The notes: generated by a model from the letters alone, not told the origin. DNA of 11,069 nt from Candidatus Treponema excrementipullorum (GCA_018883625.1 JAHLFV010000020.1:1-11069); one strand, 5' to 3'; shown: positions 1-8,751, counted from the first letter of the stretch. A program made the numbers and translations.

Positions 1-2
1 GA

Positions 3-995
3 CTTATTTCGCAAATACACGCTGTTCTTCAAAATCAAGAGTTGTATGCAAAACCTTACCAGTTTATATTAAAAAATGTTGCCAATAGTACGGAACAATT
101 GGTTTCTGGCTTAAAAAAGCTCAGTGTTTCCATAAAAAAACATATCGATATTCAGACCAAGAACAAAGAATTGACCCACATTTTGGAAATGTTTGCTGCT
201 TACAACGACGAAATCGTTTCAAAATCCTTATATCGCTTGAAAACCAGCGAAAATGTAGGTCGGTTTCGGCAATCTATTAAGATCAACTTGGATAAAATGC
301 TTTCCGATTCTCTTGTAACAGAAAATCTTGTGTCCGGCTATATGGAAATAGAGCAAGAAGAAGACCCGTATACTGCTCGGGAAAAAATTGTAGAGATAAT
401 CAACGATATTAAGTCAGCTTTTGAAAATCTTGACAAAATAATTCAGGATATTGACCGTAAACATAATTACTACATGAAAAATGCGGCCACTCGGGCAAAA
501 TTTGAGCTGGCGTCGGGAACAAATCAGGAAGGAAAGATAAATACCATTCTCCGGTATTTGGGCGAATACACGGAAGATGAAGCTCCTTCGGAAACGGAAA
601 AGCTGTGCAATATTTTTATGCAAAAGTTTATATCGGAAGAATCAGTAAAAAAAGTTCCGGAGACAAAATCATATGAAGAAGTTTCTTCCATTAATGTGGC
701 GATACAGTTATCTCTAGAAGACAAAGCATTAAAGAAAAAAATATTGCAAGACAGGCAACTTTCCCGAATATACAGAAAAAAAACGGAGCAGTATGTGTTA
801 AAGTTATTGGCAGATAAGCCGGGAATGCTTGCTTCTGCAATTCCTGTTTGTAACAGAAAAGATTTTGAAACTTTGATTTATATCAGGCTGTTTGCTGCCG
901 AATCAAAGGTGTATTCTGTAGAAAGAACGGTTAACCGTGTTAAAACCGATATATGTGAATTTAACGATTTTAAGATCGTAAAAAAAACAAGGTAG
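3..995 (+). CDS. jetA: Wadjet protein JetA (kleisin/MksF-like), 5'-partial
   Basis: Partial gene: the frame is open from base 3 with no stop, and its true start lies before the window. 330 residues are visible; JetA proteins of this kind are usually around 450-500 residues, so roughly the first third is missing. The TTG at 42 could be read as a start, but it lies within continuous coding sequence (LYAKPYQFILKN), lacks a ribosome binding site and is unlikely to be used. The protein is mainly charged and helical, with no membrane segment. I recognise it as the DUF5716/JetA family from the YAKPYQFIL stretch, its overall character, and its place directly before a DUF4194-like jetB and an SMC-like jetC. 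In Wadjet, JetA is the kleisin-like subunit that bridges JetC heads and binds JetB. It ends 10 bases before jetB. The family points to a non-type-I Wadjet (probably type II), but the subtype is not certain. Confidence 0.85.
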   Translation, partial: LISQIHAVLQNQELYAKPYQFILKNVANSTEQLVSGLKKLSVSIKKHIDIQTKNKELTHILEMFAAYNDEIVSKSLYRLKTSENVGRFRQSIKINLDKMLSDSLVTENLVSGYMEIEQEEDPYTAREKIVEIINDIKSAFENLDKIIQDIDRKHNYYMKNAATRAKFELASGTNQEGKINTILRYLGEYTEDEAPSETEKLCNIFMQKFISEESVKKVPETKSYEEVSSINVAIQLSLEDKALKKKILQDRQLSRIYRKKTEQYVLKLLADKPGMLASAIPVCNRKDFETLIYIRLFAAESKVYSVERTVNRVKTDICEFNDFKIVKKTR

Positions 996-1005
996 GAAAG
1001 GATCC

Positions 1006-1641
1006 GTGTTTGAAAATTTAGAAGTTTTGGCAAATTCTTCCTCTCAAAAAGAAAAGTTTATTAAAGCGGCAAACAATCTTTTGAATCACTGTTTTATTCT
1101 CAAAAAAAAAGATGATACCCGTCAGGATTATATTTTTATTAGAGAAAACAGGGAAGTTTTCAGGACATTTTTTGATTTAATGGATTACGAAGTAAAAATA
1201 GACGAAGATTTGGGACTTGTGTCTTTGTATAACCGCAGAGGTTCCGGCAGATTGCAGTTTACAAAGTTTGAAAGTATTATGTTTTTGATTTTAAAACTTT
1301 TGTATTTGGAAAAACGAAACGATTTATCTACAGATGGTAATACCGTAACGGTTTCTATACAAGATATCCGTGATAAATATGCCGTCTTAAAAGTGAAAAG
1401 CAAACAAAAGTTGGATAAAAACTCCGAGCGTCATATATTTGCTCTTTTCAAAAGATACAATCTGATACGGAATCTTTCTCCCGATATTACAAAAGGAGAA
1501 ACAAGAATAGAAATTTATCCGTCAATTTTAGTTGCAATTCCCAATGAGGGAATCAATTATTTGTATGACAGCGTAAAAGACAAATTGGCAGCTTATGAAT
1601 CGGGAGAGGATGATGCAGATGCAGACGAAGAAACTGAATAG
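1006..1641 (+). CDS. jetB: Wadjet protein JetB (KITE/MksE-like, DUF4194)
   Basis: 211 residues, starting at GTG 1006. The start is supported by a purine-rich AGGAAAGG at 994-1001, four bases upstream and overlapping the jetA stop codon. The size fits the DUF4194 JetB family (about 200-250 residues). Visible family-like features are an N-terminal helical segment, a central RFTKFESIMFLILKLLYLE-type hydrophobic helix (near residues 85-103), and winged-helix-like segments after it (SERHIFALFKRYNLIRNL, near residues 140-157). JetB is the KITE-type accessory subunit, dimerising and binding the JetA kleisin of the condensin-like complex. The C-terminus is a very acidic tail rich in Asp, Glu and Ala. 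The DNA for this tail overlaps the ribosome binding site and first codons of jetC, which suggests translational coupling. Assignment rests on size, character and operon position between JetA and an SMC protein. Confidence 0.88.
   Translation: MFENLEVLANSSSQKEKFIKAANNLLNHCFILKKKDDTRQDYIFIRENREVFRTFFDLMDYEVKIDEDLGLVSLYNRRGSGRLQFTKFESIMFLILKLLYLEKRNDLSTDGNTVTVSIQDIRDKYAVLKVKSKQKLDKNSERHIFALFKRYNLIRNLSPDITKGETRIEIYPSILVAIPNEGINYLYDSVKDKLAAYESGEDDADADEETE
1602..1609 (+). promoter_or_regulatory. Ribosome binding site inside jetB that sets the jetC start
   Basis: GGGAGAGG lies inside the last codons of jetB. It stands 9 bases before the ATG at 1619 and only 3 bases before the ATG at 1613. The longer open frame from ATG 1595 would place this site inside the coding region, so 1619 is the preferred jetC start. 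Confidence 0.6.
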
Positions 1642-4600
1642 AGTCCGTCTTGTAAACTGGATGTATTTCGGCATGGAAACTTTTCCCATAAATCAAGGGT
1701 CAGTTTTGATCAGCGGGGAAAATGCGGCGGGAAAATCTACAGTTTTGGATGCTATTCAAATGGTGCTTACGGGAAATACCAGGAGATTTAATAAGGCTGC
1801 CAACGAAAATTCCGACCGAGATTTGAAAAGTTATGTCCGATGTAAAATCAATACCACGGAAAAAACATTTTTGCGGACAGGTACTGTTATCGGGAATGTG
1901 GCATTGGAGTTCTACGAAGAAAAAGAAAGACGCTGGTTTGTTATTGGTGTTCACTTGACCTCTGTCAACGAAACGGAACCGGTAGCAAAAAAATGGTACA
2001 TAGAAGAAGGGCGTTTGGAAGATTTTTCTTTTTTAACTGGGAAGCAAAAACCTGCAATGGCAGAGGAATTTCGGAAAAATGACGAAAAAATAAGATATAT
2101 TCATCGGGTCTCCGAGTACCAAGATAATTTGCGACGACGATTGGGAAGTCTTGAAGAAAAATTTTTTGAAGTTTTGCTGAAAGCCTTGGCATTCCGTCCG
2201 GTGGATAATGTGAAGGATTTTATCAATAAATACGTTCTTTCGGAAAAAGCTATAGATGTGCAGTCTTTGCGGGAAAGTATTGATGTACTGAATGAATTCG
2301 AGCGCACTTTGAAAAAGGCCCAGGAAGAGCGGGATTATTTGGAAAATATTATAAATCGGTTTAAAGAAATTGAAGATAACGACCATAGTAAAGATGTCAA
2401 CGAAGTTTTACTTGAAATAATTGAGCAGGAACTTTTAAAAGCTTCAAAAAAAGAATGCGAAAAACACATTGTTATCAATAATCAGGCTTTGGAGTCAACA
2501 GAAAAAGAAAAAGAAAGCATCGAAGATCAGTTAAAAACCGTAAAAAACAAGTTGCTGGAGCTGAATCAAGCTTACAACAATACGGATTACGCCCGGTTAA
2601 CGGAAAAACTTACCGATTCTTTGGAGTTGGCAGAAAAAGAAAAACGGGAAATAACCAAAAGTCTGCAACGCCTCACGGAACATCTGGAGTACGTAAAAGC
2701 TTGTTTGACCTTGTTTCAGGCGATAAAAGATTTACCGGTACATGGAGACGAGTTTAAAAAACTTGCCTTACATGTTTCTGTCAGGGAAAAGGCAGAAATT
2801 CTGTCAAAAATTCAAGACTACATTGCCACGGTAATCGAAGAAATTCGGGAAAAGAAGTACGAAATTCAGGTTGAAAAAAAGGCACGGGAAAAACAAATTA
2901 TTGAATTGGATAAAAATATAGAGAGTCTTAAAGCCCAGACAATCAAATTTCCCGAAGAAACGGAAAACCTCCGGAATTGCATTCAAAAAGAATTTAATGA
3001 CCGAGGAATCGATTCTCGGGTATATGTTTTTTCTGAACTGCTTACCATAACCGATAAATCCTGGACAAATGCCATAGAAGGGTATTTAAATACTCAACGG
3101 TTTTACCTTATTGTGGAGCCGGAATATTATCATCTTGCGCTGGAAATTTATTCCTCAAACAGAAAAAGTTACAATCAGGGGATTATCAATTTCAGAAAGT
3201 TGCCGGAAGTTCCGGAACGGGAAGAGAATTCTTTAGCCTGTTTTGTGGAATCGGAAAATCGCTATGCCAAGCGTTATGTGGATTTTATTTTGGGAAAAGT
3301 AATCTGTTGTAATACTCTGCGGGAATTGGAAAATCATCATTGTGCTGTTACAAAAGACTGCATGGTGTATAAAAACTATGTTTCAAGAAAAATTGACCCG
3401 AAAATTTATTCCAAGCCCTACATCGGAAAAGATGCAGTGGAAATTCAGTTAAAAAACTGTCTTAAGGAACGGAAAAGCTTGCAGGATTCTTTGCCGGAAC
3501 TTCAAAACAACTTGGCATTCTGTGAGCAGGCGATACAAACAGAAGAGAAGGTAAATTGTGAAGTCATAAAGCAAAATTTTGATGCTCCCGGTATGCTTGG
3601 GGATTTGGAAAAACGGATCGAAGAATATCGTCGGGAATTGGAGTCGATTGCAAAGAATCCCGATGTTATGCAGTTGCAGTTGCATATAAGTCAACAGGAA
3701 GAAAAAGAAAGTGCACTGCAAAAAGAAAAGGACAAGCTTATCGGCAAAGCAACAACTTTGAAAAACGAAATAGACCGACTTTCTTCCCAGGTGAAAGAGC
3801 TGTGTAACCAAATAGAAAGTAAGGAAGCTCAGTTAAAAGAGTACGAAAACCTAAAAACCGCAGTATATAATGAAGCTGTTACAAAATATAAAGGTATTAA
3901 CAAGAACCGTAGTATCGAACAGATTCGGGAAGGATATCTTCGGCAAAAAGTCGCATATGAAAACAAGGGACAGCGGTTTTTGAACGGAGAAAAGAATTAT
4001 CCGGGATTGATGCAGTTACAAAGCACCTATAATTCCGTTTTTGGTAGGGATTTTATTGTGGGAAAAGAGGGAAAGGATTCCTATAAGTCCCGATTTATCA
4101 AGTTGGATGGTATGGAAATTATTCGTTATGAAGAGTCCATCAGAATAGCAAAGGATAAATGTGAGGATATTTTCAAAAACGAGTTTTTGTCTAAAATGAA
4201 AGAGTCCATAGAAACTGCAAGGTATGAATTTGACAATCTGAAAAAGGCACTAAAAGACATCAATTACGGGGAAGATACTTATCGCTTTATTATCAGTGCC
4301 AATGCCCAAAAACGCAATCTGTATAATATGATTATGTCGGAAGAGAATATGGGCAAAGATAATCTGTTCAGTGGCGGTTTTCAAAATCAGTATAAAGACG
4401 AAATTGAAGAGTTGTTTTCAAAGATTAAATCGAGAGACTCCGGGGATGCGGCAGTACGGGAATATACGGACTATCGAACCTATTTGGACTACGATATAGA
4501 AATCGTAAAGAAAAACGGTACGGTACAAAAACTTTCTGCCAAAGCAAAAAGTAACAGTGGCGGAGAGTCTCAGGTTCCCTTTTATGTCATCATGGGAGCA

Positions 4601-4849
4601 TCCCTCAATACTATTTATAAAAACAATAATTCAATCCGATTGCTGTTACTGGATGAAGCTTTTAGCAATATGGATGAACAGCGGATTGAATCGGTTATGC
4701 AGTTTTTCAAAGCTTTGGATTTTCAGACGATTCTTGTTGCGCCGTCTCCCAAAATTCAAGATATAGAAGAACATGTAGACTCCGTTATTACGGTAATGCG
4801 GGAAGATACCGTCAGTTTTGCGGAGGATTTTAAATACTATGGGGACTAA
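1619..4849 (+). CDS. jetC: Wadjet protein JetC (SMC/MksB-like ATPase)
   Basis: 1076 residues from ATG 1619 (upstream ATGs at 1595, 1610 and 1613 are possible but worse placed relative to the ribosome binding site). N-terminal head: LNRVRLVNWMYF followed by Walker A GENAAGKST (residues 33-41). Two long stretches rich in Glu, Lys and Leu (roughly 210-440 and 600-770) look like the antiparallel coiled-coil arms, with a hinge-like non-coiled region between (roughly 470-600). C-terminal head: ABC signature SGGES (980-984), Walker B LLLLDEA (1008-1014) and a D-loop SNMDEQR (1016-1022). This is the full SMC/MukB-type architecture at normal length. Known role of the family: ATP-driven DNA loop extrusion by the JetABC complex, which senses small circular DNA and presents it to JetD. 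The gene overlaps jetB by 23 bases and jetD by 11. No key motif is missing, so the ATPase should be functional. Confidence 0.93.
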   Translation: MQTKKLNRVRLVNWMYFGMETFPINQGSVLISGENAAGKSTVLDAIQMVLTGNTRRFNKAANENSDRDLKSYVRCKINTTEKTFLRTGTVIGNVALEFYEEKERRWFVIGVHLTSVNETEPVAKKWYIEEGRLEDFSFLTGKQKPAMAEEFRKNDEKIRYIHRVSEYQDNLRRRLGSLEEKFFEVLLKALAFRPVDNVKDFINKYVLSEKAIDVQSLRESIDVLNEFERTLKKAQEERDYLENIINRFKEIEDNDHSKDVNEVLLEIIEQELLKASKKECEKHIVINNQALESTEKEKESIEDQLKTVKNKLLELNQAYNNTDYARLTEKLTDSLELAEKEKREITKSLQRLTEHLEYVKACLTLFQAIKDLPVHGDEFKKLALHVSVREKAEILSKIQDYIATVIEEIREKKYEIQVEKKAREKQIIELDKNIESLKAQTIKFPEETENLRNCIQKEFNDRGIDSRVYVFSELLTITDKSWTNAIEGYLNTQRFYLIVEPEYYHLALEIYSSNRKSYNQGIINFRKLPEVPEREENSLACFVESENRYAKRYVDFILGKVICCNTLRELENHHCAVTKDCMVYKNYVSRKIDPKIYSKPYIGKDAVEIQLKNCLKERKSLQDSLPELQNNLAFCEQAIQTEEKVNCEVIKQNFDAPGMLGDLEKRIEEYRRELESIAKNPDVMQLQLHISQQEEKESALQKEKDKLIGKATTLKNEIDRLSSQVKELCNQIESKEAQLKEYENLKTAVYNEAVTKYKGINKNRSIEQIREGYLRQKVAYENKGQRFLNGEKNYPGLMQLQSTYNSVFGRDFIVGKEGKDSYKSRFIKLDGMEIIRYEESIRIAKDKCEDIFKNEFLSKMKESIETARYEFDNLKKALKDINYGEDTYRFIISANAQKRNLYNMIMSEENMGKDNLFSGGFQNQYKDEIEELFSKIKSRDSGDAAVREYTDYRTYLDYDIEIVKKNGTVQKLSAKAKSNSGGESQVPFYVIMGASLNTIYKNNNSIRLLLLDEAFSNMDEQRIESVMQFFKALDFQTILVAPSPKIQDIEEHVDSVITVMREDTVSFAEDFKYYGD
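4822..4826 (+). promoter_or_regulatory. Ribosome binding site for jetD inside jetC
   Basis: GGAGG lies in the 3' end of jetC, 12 bases before ATG 4839. The spacing is longer than usual but this is the best site. It lies downstream of the alternative TTG at 4818, which argues against that start. Confidence 0.5.
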
Positions 4850-6149
4850 GCCGGAAACCGAAATATTAAACGTTTTATTGGATAATTATGAAAAGAGTAA
4901 ATCTTTTACGGGAACAAACAAAAATACACAGACTTTTAAAGTATCTATAGGATCTTTATTTCCCCGGTATTTGGACCATGCGGAATTTGAGTATTACACC
5001 AAACTGAATGCCTCCGTGGCCTTTTTATTGTCGAAGGATTTCGTTTCGATTACAAAGAAAAAAAGCGGTGAAATAACCTATGTAACTTTGAATGTTGCAA
5101 AACTGGACGATATATACGCCTATGTCAAACGGATTCCCAGAAGAAAAATTCAGGATGAAATTTTGAGACTTCTTGTATTTTACGGTAATGCTGATAATTA
5201 CACTGGTATCAGAACTGGAGGAACGGATAGTATCCATGTAGGTGCCGAGATTTTTTTACAAAAGGCCTTGTGTAAAGATGGAAAAATCCCCGTGGTCAAA
5301 GAAACCGGGAATATCTTCCGGCGAGAAGAAGAAAATCCTTTGATTTTATATGCCGAAAACCAAAAACAACGGATAGAAAAAAATCAAAATGTGTTGTTTT
5401 TTGAGGGCGATATGGCAGAATACAACGATGTATTGCGTGCTGCCAAAGCTGTATGGGAAAATCGGGAAGAAATTTTTATCCGGGAGTTATCGGTAAAGCT
5501 GTTTAACAATTCAAAACAGTTGGAAAAACTGGAATCAAAGGTAAGAAGTCTTTTATTTGCCTATGGTTCTTATGAAGATAAAGATACGGTTTTTGAAGAA
5601 CATAACGTTATAAAAACTCCGACTTATGTCATGGTTAAAGGTTGCGGTGTGCTAGATTGCGGAGAAACGATTGATTTGTCAAAAATAAAGGGCGATTTAG
5701 GACTTTCCACCGCTACATTAAAGGCCTTAAAACACGTGACGCTGGGAGGGGCCGGTGTTATCACTATAGAAAATCTGACGGCTTTTCATCGGTATGAACC
5801 GAAAAACGAAATGGCAGTATATTTAGGCGGTTTTCACAATCAGGTAAAACGGGATTTTCTTACTATGGTGTACGCCGAAAATCCCGGTTGTCGTTTCAGG
5901 CATTTTGGAGACATTGATGCCGGAGGTTTTTATATTTTGGAGCATCTGAAACTGAAAACCGGCATTGCTTTTGAACCTTGGGGTATGGATTGTGCTGTTT
6001 TGGAAAAATACAAAGACAATGTGTTACCTTTAACTGACCGTGACAGAAAAAGAATACAAGACTTATTGGAAAAAGACCTGCCCTACAAAGATGTATTGGA
6101 ATATATGCTTGCTCACAACTGTAAACTGGAGCAGGAAGCTGTAGTATAG
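4839..6149 (+). CDS. jetD: Wadjet protein JetD (Toprim nuclease, DUF2220-type)
   Basis: 436 residues from ATG 4839; a TTG seven codons earlier (4818) is the alternative. The C-terminal half carries the Toprim-like signature of the JetD/DUF2220 family: GAGVITIENL with the conserved Glu at residue 311, then HFGDIDAGGF with the Asp-x-Asp pair D358/D360. These acidic residues coordinate the metal ions used for DNA cleavage. The N-terminal half is a winged-helix/arm region that in known JetD proteins mediates dimerisation and DNA binding. Length is slightly above the roughly 380-400 residues of type I JetD. Known role: topoisomerase VI-like nuclease that cuts circular plasmid DNA trapped by JetABC. 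It overlaps the jetC stop by 11 bases, so it is co-translated. All expected catalytic residues are present, so the system looks intact apart from the part of jetA outside the window. It is convergent with the Nudix gene, with a 73-base gap. Confidence 0.9.
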   Translation: MGTKPETEILNVLLDNYEKSKSFTGTNKNTQTFKVSIGSLFPRYLDHAEFEYYTKLNASVAFLLSKDFVSITKKKSGEITYVTLNVAKLDDIYAYVKRIPRRKIQDEILRLLVFYGNADNYTGIRTGGTDSIHVGAEIFLQKALCKDGKIPVVKETGNIFRREEENPLILYAENQKQRIEKNQNVLFFEGDMAEYNDVLRAAKAVWENREEIFIRELSVKLFNNSKQLEKLESKVRSLLFAYGSYEDKDTVFEEHNVIKTPTYVMVKGCGVLDCGETIDLSKIKGDLGLSTATLKALKHVTLGGAGVITIENLTAFHRYEPKNEMAVYLGGFHNQVKRDFLTMVYAENPGCRFRHFGDIDAGGFYILEHLKLKTGIAFEPWGMDCAVLEKYKDNVLPLTDRDRKRIQDLLEKDLPYKDVLEYMLAHNCKLEQEAVV

Positions 6150-6222
6150 GGTGATTGGGCACTCTCAGAACCGGGACTTGAAAGATACAAAGTTGTATTT
6201 TCTGACATCCCATCCCCTGTGT

Positions 6223-6630
6223 TTACAACAGGGCAGAAATTGTATCCAAAATATCTAAATCGGCGGGAAGCCACTTTACGCTTTTCAAGGTTTCGGCATT
6301 AAGCCAAGTGGCGTTTTCGTGTTCCAAAAGAGAAAACTCTTTTTGTCCCGAAATCAAGGTACAGTAAAAACAGTCCATAGAAAGATGAAAAGTAGGGTAA
6401 TCATATTCAATGGTACCGATACAATCTCCCACGGAAATTGCCGTATCAAGTTCTTCCTTAATTTCCCGGGTAAGAGCTTGTTGGGGAGTTTCTCCTTCCT
6501 CGATTTTTCCTCCGGGAAATTCCCACCAGTCTTTGAATTCTCCGTAGCCTCTTTGGGTGGCTAAAATTTCTTTTGTGCCTGATTCTGATGTGCGGAAAAT
6601 AACCGCTGCCACAACTTTTATTGTCTTCAT
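6223..6630 (-). CDS. MutT-like Nudix NTP pyrophosphohydrolase
   Basis: 135 residues, the usual size of single-domain Nudix enzymes. The Nudix box starts at G41: G41-x5-E47-x7-R55-E56-I57-K58-E59-E60-L61-D62, matching G-x5-E-x7-R-E-U-x-E-E-x-G-U except that the last Gly is Asp, a variant I know from clostridial MutT/CTP-pyrophosphohydrolase-like proteins. WWEFPGGK precedes the box and a YPTFHLSMDCFYC stretch follows, both typical of the MutT/NudG group that hydrolyses oxidised or non-canonical (d)NTPs. The true substrate cannot be told from sequence. AGAGGTG lies 5 bases upstream of the ATG. The start is only 18 bases after the stop of the helicase remnant on the same strand, so it probably was, or is, co-transcribed with it. 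The cell location is cytoplasmic, as there is no signal peptide. Confidence 0.9.
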   Translation of the reverse strand: MKTIKVVAAVIFRTSESGTKEILATQRGYGEFKDWWEFPGGKIEEGETPQQALTREIKEELDTAISVGDCIGTIEYDYPTFHLSMDCFYCTLISGQKEFSLLEHENATWLNAETLKSVKWLPADLDILDTISALL

Positions 6631-6648
6631 GGTAACACCTCTGTTTGG

Positions 6649-8593
6649 TTATTCAACGTTTGTTATATCTGATTTTGTAATGAAATCAGTATACATCTGA
6701 TCCGGTATTTGGTGAATGGTAAAATCCATAAAAACAGGATTTACAAGTTCTTTGGGAACAGTATCTTTAAAAACGACACCGTCTCCGATGTAAATATAAT
6801 CCTGAGGAATTCCTTCTACTTGTTTGAATTTTCGAATAAAAAAATGAGTATTTATACCTTTTTCAAAATGATTGATTATATTGCTCATTATTTTATGCTG
6901 TTGATTCCATTTATCTGGCCCTGTCCAGTGTAGACAACTTGGAGTAATAAATCTATCATCGTAGTTAAATTCTGCTTTTTTCAAATCTTCTTTATATAAA
7001 TCGACAAAAATAAAATAGTCGGACGGTATATTATAAATTACCCCACTTCCTCTAAAAGAACTGTGGATTTTTTCATAATTGCTTAAAATAGCAAGAGACC
7101 GCATTGAATATTTTTGATATGGTTTTAAAAATGGAAATCCATAAAAATTTCTTCCAAATTCATCGTCATACCTTAGAATTGCATATTCAGAAAAATCCAA
7201 CAACCATTTTTTATATTCAGAAGAGAGGTTGTCTTGAATTTTAAATAAAGCTTTTACATTTTCATTTAGCGAAATTAAATCAGCTGAAAAGTTGAATCTT
7301 ATATTGCTGTATTTTTTATTTTCATTGCTATCCCAAAATTCTCCAGAAAGAACTCTACAAGCATGTCGTAGATTTTGAATGTTTTCATAATCAACATATT
7401 TTTTCATTAAATCTTGCAATTCAGAAACTGATATTTGAGAACTGGGATTTTTAAACAGGAAATCAAGAATACACCATTCCTCAATTCTTTTGGCAGGGAG
7501 CAGTGTCTCTAAAAAACTTATTAAACTGATAAACAGATTATTTTTATGTAATATATTGAGAGATGCAGATTCTTCTGAGTTTAATTCATTTTCAGCTGAA
7601 ATGACAAATTCTAAATAAGAATGATATAGAAGAGAACCTTTTTTTATTTTGCTAAATAAACAAGGATCTAAGTCAGAACCTCTTTTTATATAATCCGTTA
7701 GTAAGGGAACCTTATTTCCATTGTCTTTTCTAAATACGAAATAGGCTTTTTTTTGATTTGAATCAGACATAAATTTTTCTTGATCAATTTGTTTTAATAT
7801 CTGTTCTTTTACGATTTTATCAAAGTGTATAAAGGTATCGCCAGGAATATCATTAAAATCTGAAGATACTTCTCTTAACCTTGTTTTTTTGTCTGGATTT
7901 GGTTCTCTTGAAAATACACTGCTTATAAGAAATGAGCGCTGATAATTTCCTATAAAGTCTAAAACAGTTAAGAACTCTTTACCTTTAATTTTTCTGAGCC
8001 CCCTTCCAAGCTGTTGAGTAAAAACAATCGATGATTGAGTGGGACGAAGCATCAAAATCAAATTGATATTTTGAACATCAATTCCTTCATTAAAGATATC
8101 TCGAGAAAAAATATATTGAAGTTGTGTATCGTCATTTTCTAAATCTTGTAGATATTTTTGTCGTTGTGTAACTGAGTTTTTTCCAGAAAGAGCAACCGCT
8201 GTGCCAGCTCCTAAAAGAGAATTAAAAGAATGAGCCATAAATTCTGCATGTTCGACTGTTGCACAGAAACCCAGACATTTTGTTTTATCTCCGTCATGGC
8301 GATAAAATTTAATTTTTTCCAAAATATAATCAACACGTTTTGACTTCATCAACAGAGCAGAAACTTCATTTAAATAGTCTTCCCCATCTTCTGGCGTATG
8401 TTTTAATGTTGAATAATCGATACCATCAACATCCTTTATTCCAAAATAATGGAAAGGACAGACTAAAATCTTTTTGAAGGGAATCTCTCAATCGTATATT
8501 TATAGCACGGTTGAAATCAAATATTTTGAAAATATCTTGTCCATCTGTTCTTTCTGGTGTGGCTGTAAGGCCAAGGAGAAACTGCGGTTTGAA
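6649..8593 (-). pseudogene. Broken superfamily 2 helicase with DUF3427-type C-terminus
   Basis: Two frames together encode about 648 residues of a helicase that is normally near 950-1000 residues in this family. The first frame (8593 to about 8466) holds FKPQFLLGLTATPERTDGQD, covering helicase motif III (TATPER), then reaches a stop at 8426-8428. Homology continues in another frame with CPFHYFGIKDVDGIDY, and the long open frame from ATG 8352 runs to the stop at 6649. That 567-residue part holds motif IV (CLGFCATVEHAE, 26-37), motif V (FNEGIDV, 87-93), motif VI (QQLGRGLRK, 113-121) and a long C-terminal DUF3427-like region. Removing one T from the run at 8465-8468 joins the frames as QKDLVCPFHYFG. 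The Walker A motif, the DEAD/DEAH box and any N-terminal nuclease domain are absent. Sampled lines are only 23-28% GC, well below the neighbours, suggesting transfer. A sequencing error could explain the frameshift, but not the missing N-terminus. Confidence 0.82.
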
Positions 8594-8691
8594 AGTGGTA
8601 CAAAAGATTTGATGCAGGAAATGCTCCAAAGGGTGATGAAAAAGAGACATCAGAAAAAATCGGTACAGAAGCAGTACCCAATCCTTTATAA
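8593..8691 (+). pseudogene. Possible C-terminal remnant of an unknown gene
   Basis: On the plus strand a stop-terminated frame of 32 residues (KWYKRFDAGNAPKGDEKE..., ending EAVPNPL then TAA at 8689-8691) looks like a hydrophilic protein tail. It starts where the minus-strand helicase homology ends, as if two unrelated sequences were joined here. There is no start codon or ribosome binding site, and an in-frame TGA stands at 8590-8592. I do not recognise the protein. It may be chance, so treat it as a candidate scar and not a gene. Confidence 0.25.
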
Positions 8692-8751
8692 GGCTTTTTC
8701 TTCTATATGCTCCGGTATTTTATGCTATAGGTTGGCTGTGTCGAACTATTT

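Noticed and set aside
42..44. TTG as the start of jetA
   Set aside because: The frame is open to the window edge with sensible coding sequence before it, there is no ribosome binding site, and the protein would be much shorter than the family.
6185..6198. ATACAA/TTGTAT repeat followed by TTTT as a jetD terminator
   Set aside because: The stem is short and almost all A/T with a two-base loop, so it is too weak to call.
6215..6233. Hairpin CCCTGT/ACAGGG as a terminator between jetD and the Nudix gene
   Set aside because: The stem is only 6 bp, no T-tract follows on either strand, and it overlaps the Nudix stop codon.
8450..8480. Programmed -1 frameshifting in the helicase gene
   Set aside because: The CAAAAAG stretch is out of register for a slippery heptamer, and a -1 shift leads to the wrong frame.
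8632..8650. LFHH near the start of the first helicase fragment as a remnant of the DEFHH box
   Set aside because: The acidic DE residues are missing, spacing to FKPQF is off by one and the sequence between does not resemble the family. It is probably chance within the scar sequence.
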